From contig CAWJSI010000013.1 of assembly GCA_963845485.1 (NCBI GenBank), positions 186,001-250,000 of the forward strand: a stretch of DNA of 64,000 bases. The letters run 5' to 3'. Position 1 is the first letter of the stretch. Each line of letters opens with the position of its first letter. The notes under the pieces are model-generated. The model was not told the DNA's origin. It worked only from the letters and a program-made list of their open reading frames with translations, and ran no database searches. Position numbers and translations under genes: made by a program. Shown piece after piece: positions 33,863-41,557 of the stretch. This DNA comes from Bog-756 sp963845485. Lineage in GTDB: Bacteria; Actinomycetota; Acidimicrobiia; Acidimicrobiales; RAAP-2.

Positions 33863-33890
33863 CCGGCGGGCGACCGTTGTGGCCCGCCGG
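33863..33890. terminator. Bidirectional terminator-like hairpin after leuS
   Basis: CCGGCGGGC (33863-33871), 10-base loop, GCCCGCCGG (33882-33890): nine perfect GC-rich pairs between convergent leuS and the LLM gene. No U-tract. Confidence 0.55.
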
Positions 33891-33909
33891 AGCGAGCGCG
33901 GCCCACCGC

Positions 33910-34914
33910 CTACTTGAAGCCAGCCAGCACCTCGGCCCACCGTTCCGGCTCCATGTCGTAGGGCGCATAAAAGCTGAACCGATCCACCACGCCGTCGAAT
34001 CGACGGAGGATCTCGGGGGCGATGTCATCGAGCTCGCCGACCACGGCGAACGTCTGGAGGATCTCGTCGTCGATGAGCTCGGCCATCTCGTCCCACGACC
34101 CGCGTTTGGACAGCGTGTTGAGGTCGCCCTGGAGGTCGCCCCAACCGTGAAGTTCCAGTACAGGACGGTACGCGGGGGTCGAACCGTAGAAGGCCAGCTG
34201 TGTCTTGACGGCTTTGGCAGCGGCGGCGAACCCGGCCTCGTCGGCTCCGGTCACCACGAAACCCGCGTAGGAGATCTGGACCTCATGGCGAGCCTTGCCA
34301 CTCTGACTCAGGCCCCGTTCCAACGCGGGCACGGTGATCTCGCGTAGGTAGCGCTCGGTGGTGAACCCATGGGCCAGCACTCCGTCGGCGACCTCGCCGG
34401 CAACCTCGGTCATCTTCTCCCCGACGGCGGCGAGGAAGATCGGTGGATTTCCGAAGGGATTGGGTCCCGGGTCGAACATCGGGGTCATCAAGGTGTGGCG
34501 GTAGAACTCGCCCCGGAAGGCCAGACGGGTGCCCTCGGACCAGCTGGTCCAGATGGCCCGGATGGCCGTGATGAGCTCCCGCATCCGTGGGGCCGGGTGG
34601 GACCAGGGCATGGAGAACCGTTTCTCGATGTGGGGTTTGATCTGCGAGCCGAGTCCGAGCATGAAGCGGCCGCCGGACATGGTCTGGAGATCGTTGGCCA
34701 CCATGGCCAGATTCATGGGATTGCGGGCGAAGGCCACGGCGATCCCCGTTCCCAGTTTGATCCGCTCGGTGTGCTCGGCCGCCAGCATCAGGGGGAGGAA
34801 TGGGTCGTGACTGGTCTCGGCCGACCAGATGCCGTCGTAGCCGACCGCCTCGGCCCATCGGGCCGTTTCGACCACGTCCCGGGGGTCGAAGCCGATGCCT
34901 CCATCCACGTCCAT
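33910..34914 (-). CDS. LLM-class F420-dependent oxidoreductase
   Basis: 334 residues of the luciferase-like TIM barrel. ARWAEAVGYDGIWSAETSHD, GTGIAVAFARNPMNLAMVAN, DLQTMSGGRFMLGLGSQIKP, HIEKRFSMPWSHPAPRMREL and NPFGNPPIFLAAVGEKMTEV match the F420-dependent subfamily TIGR03617. Such enzymes transfer hydride between F420 and diverse substrates; this substrate is unknown. The ATG at 34914 has TAGCGT 5 bases upstream, so the mRNA may be leaderless. Convergent with leuS. Confidence 0.9.
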   Translation of the reverse strand: MDVDGGIGFDPRDVVETARWAEAVGYDGIWSAETSHDPFLPLMLAAEHTERIKLGTGIAVAFARNPMNLAMVANDLQTMSGGRFMLGLGSQIKPHIEKRFSMPWSHPAPRMRELITAIRAIWTSWSEGTRLAFRGEFYRHTLMTPMFDPGPNPFGNPPIFLAAVGEKMTEVAGEVADGVLAHGFTTERYLREITVPALERGLSQSGKARHEVQISYAGFVVTGADEAGFAAAAKAVKTQLAFYGSTPAYRPVLELHGWGDLQGDLNTLSKRGSWDEMAELIDDEILQTFAVVGELDDIAPEILRRFDGVVDRFSFYAPYDMEPERWAEVLAGFK

Positions 34915-34989
34915 GAGCCACGCTAACCCGGTCGTCGGAAAGCCTCGGGGAGGGGCCGTTCCCAGGTCGCAGTTGCATCATGGCGGCTG

Positions 34990-35868
34990 GTGACCCACAA
35001 TTCCCGGGTGACCGACAAACTCGACACCGGTCGCCCCGTCGCGGCCCGACCGGCCATCGTCCCTCCGAGGGTCCTGCCACCGCTGGATTTGCCGACGGTT
35101 CTGGTCTTCCACGACGTGGCTTCACTGGTGGAGTCATTCCGAGCTCTGGATCCGACCCCGCCCCCAGCGTCGGCCCTGCTCGATTCGGGCGCGGCCATCC
35201 CCTCGCAGCCTCCTGGTGTCCACCCGGGCCCGAATGGTGCAAGCCAGGCTGGCTACACCGAAGGGTCGAGGACCGGTGTCAACGGCGCACACTCGCCGGG
35301 TGCCAACGGGAGTATCCGGGTCAACGGCTCGGGTACTGGCACGGCTGGCGTGGTCGCTCCCGACTACACACGGCCGGTCGCACCGGTCGCACCGGTCGCA
35401 CCGGTCGCACCGGTGGCGTCGACGGCCTCCCCGGCCCCGGTAGGAACAGGCTGGCCGATCGTGACCGACGAGGAACGCAGCAGCTACGGGGTGCTGCTCG
35501 ACCGGGCGGCCGAGCGCGGTCTGCTGGACTCCACCGAGTACGAGGTGCGACTGCGACAGTTGGCCGGTGCCACCACCACCGCCGAGATGGTCGCCATCGT
35601 GTCAGAGTTGCCGGCGTTCACCCCAGCACCCACGCCGACCGCCCCGCATCAGTCCCGGAGCGCCATTCAGTCGGCCTCCCGCACCGCGACCGGCACCGGT
35701 CAGCGGCGGAGGCTCGTGATCTGGGTGCTGATGGGCGTGCTCGTCTTGTTGGCGCTGGTCTCCCTCGTCATCCTGGCGCTCTCCGTCGGTCGCCTATCGC
35801 GCAGCCGGAGCTCGGCACCTCAGCAGCCACCGGTTGCCGTGCGACCGGTCAGTGCCCTTCGCCTCTGA
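34990..35868 (+). CDS. DUF1707-type membrane protein with Pro-rich linker
   Basis: 292 residues from GTG 34990 (GTG 35008 is an alternative). A disordered N-terminal half is rich in Pro, Gly, Asn and Ala, including a (PVA)n run from a 9-bp DNA repeat. The ordered part (about 155-205) reads ERSSYGVLLDRAAERGLLDS, TEYEVRLRQLAGATTTAEMV, a DUF1707/SHOCT-like helical module. A C-terminal membrane helix (about 239-261, RLVIWVLMGVLVLLALVSLV) anchors it. DUF1707 proteins are common in actinobacteria without known function. Its 3' end overlaps the convergent PAC2 gene by 20 bases. Confidence 0.75.
   Translation: MTHNSRVTDKLDTGRPVAARPAIVPPRVLPPLDLPTVLVFHDVASLVESFRALDPTPPPASALLDSGAAIPSQPPGVHPGPNGASQAGYTEGSRTGVNGAHSPGANGSIRVNGSGTGTAGVVAPDYTRPVAPVAPVAPVAPVASTASPAPVGTGWPIVTDEERSSYGVLLDRAAERGLLDSTEYEVRLRQLAGATTTAEMVAIVSELPAFTPAPTPTAPHQSRSAIQSASRTATGTGQRRRLVIWVLMGVLVLLALVSLVILALSVGRLSRSRSSAPQQPPVAVRPVSALRL
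35374..35409 (+). repeat. 9-bp tandem repeat CCGGTCGCA x4
   Basis: Four perfect copies of CCGGTCGCA coding for Pro-Val-Ala, followed by a diverged unit. It lies in the linker of the DUF1707-type protein and keeps frame when the copy number changes. Confidence 0.9.
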
Positions 35869-36757
35869 GGAACTGCTCCAACTCGGCGGCGATCTCGTCA
35901 CCGCTGGGAACGTCGACGTCGAGGGCGATGGGCGGAACCTCTTCGGAGTCGAGTGCAGCCTCCAACCTCCGTACCATCTCGAGGTGCTCGGGGTTGGCCC
36001 CGATGAGTTCGTCCACCTGTCGGCGCGATGCCTCGGCCGCGTCGCGCAGCGATGAGGCGTCGAGGACGGTCCCGGTCACTGCACAGAGCCCTTCGATCAG
36101 GGCGGCGCTGGCTTCGGGGTACGGCATGGCCGAGACGTAGTGGGGAACCCGGGCCCACAGTCCGATGACAGGCACCCCAGCCCGTCCGAGGGCCACCTCG
36201 AGGGCCGCCTGTACGCCGGCGGGGACCTCGAGTGTCCCGTGCACGGTGCCTACCCGTCCGGCCAGTTCGACCGACTCAGGCGGAACCGTCGAGGCCAGCC
36301 GCACCGCCCGCGTATGGGGGGTGGGGGCGGGAAAAGCCCCGAAGCCGACCACCGTGCGGACATCGAGGCCCCGGGCCAATCCGACCACCGCATCGATGAA
36401 TGTGGGCCAGCGGAAGTCCGGCTCGGGTCCGGTCAGGTAGAGGATGTCTGCTCCCACCCGATCCTTGCCTGCCACGACCTGGATAGTCGGCCAGGTGAGC
36501 TCGGTAGTCACCCCGTCCTCCAGCCGGGCGATCGGCCGACGGGCCCGTTGGTCGATGAGCATCTCGGTGTCAAAGGACGCCACCACCGTGGTGGGTGACG
36601 ATTTCAGCAGCACTTCGATGGCGGCGGACGCTCCCATGCCGGCATCGACCCAGCCCTCGAGGGCCACCACGAGCACCGGCCGCGAGAGCTGGCGGAGGGC
36701 GGCCCGGTCCCAGTTGGGATCGAACTCATAGAGCGACGACGGATCGCGGTCAGTCAC
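35849..36757 (-). CDS. PAC2 (proteasome assembly chaperone 2) family protein
   Basis: 302 residues from GTG 36757, overlapping the phosphotransferase stop by GTGA. LSRPVLVVALEGWVDAGMGA, TFIDAVVGLARGLDVRTVVG, FGAFPAPTPHTRAVRLASTV and VPVIGLWARVPHYVSAMPYP are typical of the bacterial PAC2/COG2047-like family, related to archaeal and eukaryotic proteasome chaperones. The C-terminal part (about 230-300) is helical with a Glu-rich end. In actinobacteria a role with the proteasome is suspected but unproven. No proteasome gene lies in the window. Confidence 0.85.
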   Translation of the reverse strand: MTDRDPSSLYEFDPNWDRAALRQLSRPVLVVALEGWVDAGMGASAAIEVLLKSSPTTVVASFDTEMLIDQRARRPIARLEDGVTTELTWPTIQVVAGKDRVGADILYLTGPEPDFRWPTFIDAVVGLARGLDVRTVVGFGAFPAPTPHTRAVRLASTVPPESVELAGRVGTVHGTLEVPAGVQAALEVALGRAGVPVIGLWARVPHYVSAMPYPEASAALIEGLCAVTGTVLDASSLRDAAEASRRQVDELIGANPEHLEMVRRLEAALDSEEVPPIALDVDVPSGDEIAAELEQFLRGEGH

Positions 36758-37815
36758 AACGACTCCACCTCGGCCAGGGCCCGCTCACCCAGTCGACCGA
36801 CGTGGGAGGCGAACTGATCGACACCGCTTCGGTCGCCGGCGGCAGCTCCTCCGGCATAGCGCACATGGACCCCTTGGAGGATACAGGCCAGTTTCCAGAA
36901 ACCGAACGCCCGGTAGTAGGGGATCGGGGAGACATCGAGGCCGGACGCCTTTGCATAGCGGTCCAGGAGCTCCGATCGTGTGGCGAACCCGGGAAGCGTC
37001 GTTGGGGTCACGCCCACCAGGGTCTGATCAGCGTCGCCGGGCTCCGCCCAGTAGACGAGCAGCAGCCCGAGGTCGGCCAACGGGTCGCCAAGGGTGCAGA
37101 TCTCCCAATCCAAGATGGCCTGTACGGTGCCCGCATCGTCGAGCACCGTGTTATCCAGGCGGTAGTCACCGTGCACGATGCTTACCCCCTGCTGGTCGGG
37201 GATGTTCGCCGCCAGGAGCTCGTGCACCCGGTCGATGATGGCCGGTCCGGGAACGCCATCGACGGTCGACTGGGTGAACTGGCTGTGCCACCGTTTCAAC
37301 TGGCGCACGATGTAGCCGTCGCGTCGGGCGAAGTCGCCAAGTCCAACGGCGTCGACGTCCACGGCGTGGAGTCCGGCGAGGGTGTCGATGAGCGAATCGC
37401 CGGCATGGGATCGGCTGGCCTCGGACAGCTCAGCGGCGGCACGCTCGTCGCGCACGATGTGACCGTCGACGAAGGACATGACATAGAACGGCGCGCCGTT
37501 GACGGCATCGTCGGTGCACAGACCGAGGGCACGGGGCACCGGCACCCCGGTTCCCCCGAGGGCGCTGATCACGGTGTGCTCCCGCTTCATATCGTGGGCG
37601 GTCGGGAGCACGTGGCTGACCGGTGGGCGCCGCAGGGCGAAGGCCTGCCCGGCATCGTCGGTGACCCGGTAGGTCAGGTTGGAGCGACCGCCGGCGATGA
37701 GTTCGAAGGTGAAGGGGGCCTTGGCCCCGGCCACGTTGGTGCTCATCCATTCGGTGACCCGGGAACGGTCGATCCCTTCGACGGTGCCGTTCGTGCTGGT
37801 TGGCCCTGCTTCCAT
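36754..37815 (-). CDS. APH-family phosphotransferase (ACAD10-like)
   Basis: 353 residues from ATG 37815. Aminoglycoside-phosphotransferase kinase fold of the type found beside acyl-CoA dehydrogenases. ELIAGGRSNLTYRVTDDAGQ (nucleotide loop), ALRRPPVSHVLPTAHDMKRE, PFYVMSFVDGHIVRD (hinge), SIVHGDYRLDNTVLDDAG (catalytic HGDxxxxN) and AILDWEICTLGDPLADLGLL (metal Asp) are all present, so it should be active. The likely substrate is a hydroxyacyl-CoA or other small molecule, not an antibiotic. Coupled to the PAC2 gene. TAGCGT 7 bases before the ATG suggests a leaderless mRNA. Confidence 0.88.
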   Translation of the reverse strand: MEAGPTSTNGTVEGIDRSRVTEWMSTNVAGAKAPFTFELIAGGRSNLTYRVTDDAGQAFALRRPPVSHVLPTAHDMKREHTVISALGGTGVPVPRALGLCTDDAVNGAPFYVMSFVDGHIVRDERAAAELSEASRSHAGDSLIDTLAGLHAVDVDAVGLGDFARRDGYIVRQLKRWHSQFTQSTVDGVPGPAIIDRVHELLAANIPDQQGVSIVHGDYRLDNTVLDDAGTVQAILDWEICTLGDPLADLGLLLVYWAEPGDADQTLVGVTPTTLPGFATRSELLDRYAKASGLDVSPIPYYRAFGFWKLACILQGVHVRYAGGAAAGDRSGVDQFASHVGRLGERALAEVESL

Positions 37816-37822
37816 CCCTACG

Positions 37823-37828
37823 ACGCTA
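37823..37828 (-). promoter_or_regulatory. Putative -10 element of the phosphotransferase-PAC2 operon
   Basis: TAGCGT on the minus strand, 7 bases before ATG 37815, about 100 bases from the divergent thioredoxin promoter. Confidence 0.4.
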
Positions 37829-37926
37829 CCCGCGCTGGCCTCGACACCCCGGCCAGGAGCTGACGGTCCCCGCCGACCAGGCGTCTCGGCCTGCGCTGAT
37901 CTGACGGACTCCCCATTCGGTCCCGG

Positions 37927-37932
37927 TATCGT
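37927..37932 (+). promoter_or_regulatory. Putative -10 element of the thioredoxin-like gene
   Basis: TATCGT, 7 bases before ATG 37940; leaderless geometry. Confidence 0.4.
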
Positions 37933-37939
37933 CAATGCC

Positions 37940-38659
37940 ATGATCGATGTCACCGATGCCACGTTCGAAGAGGAGGTCCTCCGGCGGTCCTCGGAGGTAC
38001 CCGTCGTGGTGGACCTGTGGGCACCGTGGTGTGGCCCGTGCCGGACGCTCGGACCCATCATCGAAAAGGTGGTCGACGCCACCGAGGGCGCGGTGGCGCT
38101 GGCCAAGGTCAACGTGGACGAGAACCCGGCCATCTCGGGCAGCTTCCAGGTGCAGTCGATCCCGGCCGTGTTCGCCCTGAAGGACGGGAAGGTCGTCGAC
38201 GGCTTCATCGGCGCCCTGCCCGAGGCATCGGTGGCGGAGTTCGTGGCCAAGCTGACCCCCGAGCCCTCCGAGGCCGATCTCCTGGTAGCCGAAGGTGTGC
38301 TCGACGGTTCCGAGGAGCCCCTCCGCAAGGCCCTCGCCATCCAGCCCGACCACGAGGGGGCCATCGTGGCCCTGGCGGGGCTGTTGGTGGCCGAGGGTGA
38401 TTCCGACGAGGCCATCGCCCTTCTCGGACGCATCCCGGAGACTCCCGACACCCGCCGGCTCCTGGCCGAGGCCCGCTTGGCCTCCCAGGAGGTGGACGTG
38501 GGCGCCGACGGCGTCGAGGCCCTGCTGGACGGGCTACTGGACCGCGTCACCGAGGATCCTGAGGCCCGACAGGAGTTCTTGGACCTGTTGGAGACCCTCG
38601 GGCCAGACGACACCCGCACCGCGGGCTACCGCAAGGCGCTCGCATCCCGGCTCTTCTGA
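37940..38659 (+). CDS. Thioredoxin-TPR co-chaperone (CnoX/YbbN-like)
   Basis: 239 residues. N-terminal thioredoxin domain (1-108) with VVVDLWAPWCGPCRTLGPII, so both redox Cys are present, VNVDENPAISGSFQVQSIPA (cis-Pro) and FIGALPEASVAEFVAKL. C-terminal TPR-like repeats (about 110-239: ALAIQPDHEGAIVALAGLLV, DSDEAIALLGRIPETPDTRR). This is the CnoX/YbbN layout: a chaperone that protects substrates from oxidation and delivers them to GroEL/DnaK. E. coli CnoX lacks the second Cys, while many others keep WCGPC as here. It precedes the FolP2-like gene by 71 bases. Confidence 0.92.
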   Translation: MIDVTDATFEEEVLRRSSEVPVVVDLWAPWCGPCRTLGPIIEKVVDATEGAVALAKVNVDENPAISGSFQVQSIPAVFALKDGKVVDGFIGALPEASVAEFVAKLTPEPSEADLLVAEGVLDGSEEPLRKALAIQPDHEGAIVALAGLLVAEGDSDEAIALLGRIPETPDTRRLLAEARLASQEVDVGADGVEALLDGLLDRVTEDPEARQEFLDLLETLGPDDTRTAGYRKALASRLF

Positions 38660-38718
38660 CCTCGGCCCACGACGGTGGGCCGAATGCGGTGGCGATCGTC
38701 GACCGACCGGGTGGGGGA

Positions 38719-38724
38719 TAGCGT
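38719..38724 (+). promoter_or_regulatory. Putative -10 element before the folP2-like gene
   Basis: TAGCGT, 6 bases before GTG 38731. Confidence 0.35.
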
Positions 38725-38730
38725 CATCCC

Positions 38731-39597
38731 GTGCGAGCAAGCCGCCTGACACTCGGGGACCGGTCCTATGACATCACCGACCGGGCCCTCGTCATGGGGA
38801 TCCTCAACCGGACACCGGACTCCTTCTACGACAAGGGGGCGACCTACGCCCTCGACGACCTGGTGCGACGGGCTGAGGTGCTGGTCGAGGCGGGCGCTGA
38901 CCTGCTGGACGTGGGCGGCGTCAAGGCCGGTCCCGGGCCGGCCGTCGACGAGCCCGAGGAACTCGACCGGGTCATCCCCGCCCTCGAGGCCCTGCGGGCC
39001 CGGTTCGACCTCCCCCTCTCGGTCGACACCTGGCGGGCATCGGTGGCCAAGGAGGCCTACGCCGTCGGCGCGGTGGTGGGCAACGACATCAGCGGGTTCG
39101 CCGACCCCGACTACCTGAGTGTCGCCGCCGCAGCCGGTGCCACCGTGGTCGCCACCCATATCCGCCTGGGGCCGCGCATCCCCGATCCCGACCCGGTCTA
39201 CGAGGACGTGGTCGACTCGGTCCGCACCTACCTCCTCGAGCGGGCTGAACGGGCGGCACGGGCGGGCCTGCCCGTCGACCGCATCGTGCTCGACGCCGGC
39301 CTCGACCTGGGCAAGACAGCCGACCAGTCGTTGACCCTGCTGCGGGCTTCCGATCAGCTCGCCGACCTCGGATTCCCGCTCCTGTTGTCGGCGTCCAACA
39401 AGACCTTCCTCGGTGTGGTGCTGGGTCTCGAGATCGGCGAGCGGCGAGAGGCCTCCCTCGCTGCCACCGCCCTCGGCGCCGCCCTCGGGTGCCGGATCAT
39501 GCGGGTCCACGATGTCGCCGCTCACCGCCAAGCCTGCGACGTGCTCGCCGAGGTGGAGGCGGCCCGACGGCGAGACCGTGCCGGGGTGCCCTCATGA
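38731..39597 (+). CDS. Dihydropteroate synthase homologue, FolP2 type
   Basis: 288 residues from GTG 38731. DHPS TIM barrel with VMGILNRTPDSFYDKGATYA (N-x-T-P-D-S-F signature), VLVEAGADLLDVGGVKAGPG, LPLSVDTWRASVAKEAYAVG, GNDISGF and VLDAGLDLGKTADQSLTLLR. True FolP has ESTRPG after DVGG; here it is VKAGPG, losing the Ser-Thr-Arg that bind pterin diphosphate and pABA. Mycobacterial FolP2 (Rv1207) carries the same change and, to my knowledge, lacks DHPS activity. The role is therefore uncertain. It precedes holA by 13 bases. Confidence 0.82.
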   Translation: MRASRLTLGDRSYDITDRALVMGILNRTPDSFYDKGATYALDDLVRRAEVLVEAGADLLDVGGVKAGPGPAVDEPEELDRVIPALEALRARFDLPLSVDTWRASVAKEAYAVGAVVGNDISGFADPDYLSVAAAAGATVVATHIRLGPRIPDPDPVYEDVVDSVRTYLLERAERAARAGLPVDRIVLDAGLDLGKTADQSLTLLRASDQLADLGFPLLLSASNKTFLGVVLGLEIGERREASLAATALGAALGCRIMRVHDVAAHRQACDVLAEVEAARRRDRAGVPS

Positions 39598-39610
39598 CCG
39601 GTACACCACC

Positions 39611-40645
39611 ATGAGCGCCACCCGCACCGCGGAGGAAGCCGGTGCCGCGACGACGGCCGACGACATCGCCGGTCCGGTGTTCCTGGTGCGGGGCACCGAT
39701 CCGTCGCTCGTGGCCCAGGCCGCCCACACCCTCACCGAGCAGCTCGTCGGCGGGGGCGACCCCTCGCTCATGGTCGAGGAGTTCGGAGGGCCGGGGGTCG
39801 AGGCGTTCGATGTGGGCGCGGTCATCGACGCGTGCACCACGCCGCCGTTCCTCGTCGAGCGTCGGGTGGTGGTGCTGCGGGACATCGGACAGCTGGCGGC
39901 CGGTGACGCCAAACGCATCGTCGAATACCTCTCGGACCCGTTGGCCACCACGGCCCTGGTGCTGGTGGCGGGAGGGGGGACCCTGCCCCAGGCCCTGTCC
40001 AAGGCCGTCGGAGCCACCGGCCGGGTGGTGGACACCTCGGTAGGGACGGGTCGTGCCCGTTCGCAGTGGCTGGCTGACCATGTGAAGGGCGGACCGGTCC
40101 GCCTGGATGCTGCGGCCACGTCCCTCCTCTCAGGTCACCTGGGGGAGGACATGGGCCGACTCGAAGGCCTCCTCGACACCCTGGCTTCGGCCTACGGCCG
40201 TGGCGCCACCGTCTCGGCCGACGATCTCGAACCGTTCCTGGGCACGGCAGGAAATCTGGCCCCGTGGGACCTGACCGATGCCATCGACGCCGGCAAGCCG
40301 GCCCGCGCCCTCGCCGTGCTCCACCGGATGTTGGACGCGCCCGACTCCCATCCGCTGCGGGTCATGTCGGTGCTGCATAGCCACTACCGCAAGATGCTCC
40401 AACTGGACGGGTCGGGTGTGACGTCGCCCGAGGAGGCGGCACAGGTGCTCGGGATGAAGAGCGCCTTCCCGGCCAAGAAGGCGCTGGGCGAATCCCGGCG
40501 CCTGGGTTCCGAGCGGATCGCCCGGGCCATCCAACTCGTGGCCCGGGCCGACCTCGACCTTCGGGGAGTGACGGCGCTTCCGGGCGCCGCCGTCCTCGAG
40601 GTGCTGGTGGCCCGCCTGTGCCGACTGGCCGGGTCGGGCCGGTAG
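39611..40645 (+). CDS. holA: DNA polymerase III subunit delta
   Basis: 344 residues from ATG 39611. Clamp-loader subunit that opens the beta clamp. PVFLVRGTDPSLVAQAAHTL replaces the nucleotide-binding start (delta does not bind ATP), then DACTTPPFLVERRVVVLRDI, TALVLVAGGGTLPQAL, AATSLLSGHLGEDMGRLEGL and LAPWDLTDAIDAGKPARALA with the C-terminal collar helices (VMSVLHSHYRKMLQLDGSGV, ALGESRRLGSERIARAIQLV). Length fits the family (320-345). Last gene of the rightward thioredoxin-folP2-holA group, convergent with the DUF2510 gene. Confidence 0.92.
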   Translation: MSATRTAEEAGAATTADDIAGPVFLVRGTDPSLVAQAAHTLTEQLVGGGDPSLMVEEFGGPGVEAFDVGAVIDACTTPPFLVERRVVVLRDIGQLAAGDAKRIVEYLSDPLATTALVLVAGGGTLPQALSKAVGATGRVVDTSVGTGRARSQWLADHVKGGPVRLDAAATSLLSGHLGEDMGRLEGLLDTLASAYGRGATVSADDLEPFLGTAGNLAPWDLTDAIDAGKPARALAVLHRMLDAPDSHPLRVMSVLHSHYRKMLQLDGSGVTSPEEAAQVLGMKSAFPAKKALGESRRLGSERIARAIQLVARADLDLRGVTALPGAAVLEVLVARLCRLAGSGR

Positions 40646-40651
40646 CCGGCC

Positions 40652-41326
40652 TCAGGAAGCGACGGCGTCCCGGGACTGCTCCCCGGCGTCGGCAACGTTC
40701 TCGGTCCAGGCGAAGCCGTCCCAGTAGCGGAACTGATGGCGTCCGGTCGGGTCGGCCTTCCAGCCTGCCGGCACGGTGGCAACGCCGGCGATGGGGGCCG
40801 CAGCCGTCGGGAGGCTGGTGCGCTGCCGGGGGCGGTAGGCGCGGACCAGCCCGACGCCGGACCGGGTCTTGGTGGCCGTGCCGGCGCTGAAGAACGTGCC
40901 CGACACCTCGAAGGTGGCCGGCTCGGTATCCGACCCGGTCGAGTGGCCGCCGCCGCCGTGATCGTTCGCCCCCTGGAAGGCGTCGAAGTCCAAGAGGGGG
41001 GCGGCGACCCCGCCGATGGGCCAGTGGGCGTCGTACTGCGGCTGGGCCGGCTCGTCGCCGAATCGCTCGAAGGGGAGGCTGGCGGCCCGACCGCCCGCAG
41101 CGATGGCTGAGACCTTGGGCCGGCCCTTGAAGACGTAGAGGGCCAGGCCGACGATGGGCACCAGCACCACCAAGATGAGATAGGCGGCCTTGCTCTCCTC
41201 GGCCCGCTTCCAGGCCCACCCGGGTTGCCGGATGAGGTCGATGGCCCCGGCGATCATGGAGAGCCCCACGATCACCGCCACGAGTTCGAGCGAGAACGCA
41301 CTCGGTCCTGCGATCTGTCCAGTCAT
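40652..41326 (-). CDS. DUF2510 membrane protein
   Basis: 224 residues from ATG 41326; AGGAGG is 11 bases upstream, and a GTG at 41335 would be too close to it. Two N-terminal helices (about 12-32 and 47-67, YLILVVLVPIVGLALYVFKG) with a charged loop between, in a PLDc_N-like arrangement. A Gly/His-rich middle follows, then a C-terminal DUF2510 module (about 184-212: VPAGWKADPTGRHQFRYWDG, FAWTENV). DUF2510 is a small Trp-rich actinobacterial domain of unknown role that often tails membrane proteins. Confidence 0.78.
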   Translation of the reverse strand: MTGQIAGPSAFSLELVAVIVGLSMIAGAIDLIRQPGWAWKRAEESKAAYLILVVLVPIVGLALYVFKGRPKVSAIAAGGRAASLPFERFGDEPAQPQYDAHWPIGGVAAPLLDFDAFQGANDHGGGGHSTGSDTEPATFEVSGTFFSAGTATKTRSGVGLVRAYRPRQRTSLPTAAAPIAGVATVPAGWKADPTGRHQFRYWDGFAWTENVADAGEQSRDAVAS

Positions 41327-41557
41327 TTGAGCCACAGCCTCCTAGTTGTTGCCGATTACACCTACATCGTGGGCGGCGCGGGACGACGCTCCTGGCGGGG
41401 TGTCCTCTGGCGCTGCGGGTGGATCTCTCTCGTCGGGGGCGCTGGTGCGTCCCGGTATGTAGGCGAGTGCGGTATCTGAATTAATCGGCGAAGCTGTAGC
41501 ACTCGTGAAGCATCACTCTTAGTGTTCAATACAACGCTTATTGTAGTCAAGTCGTTT

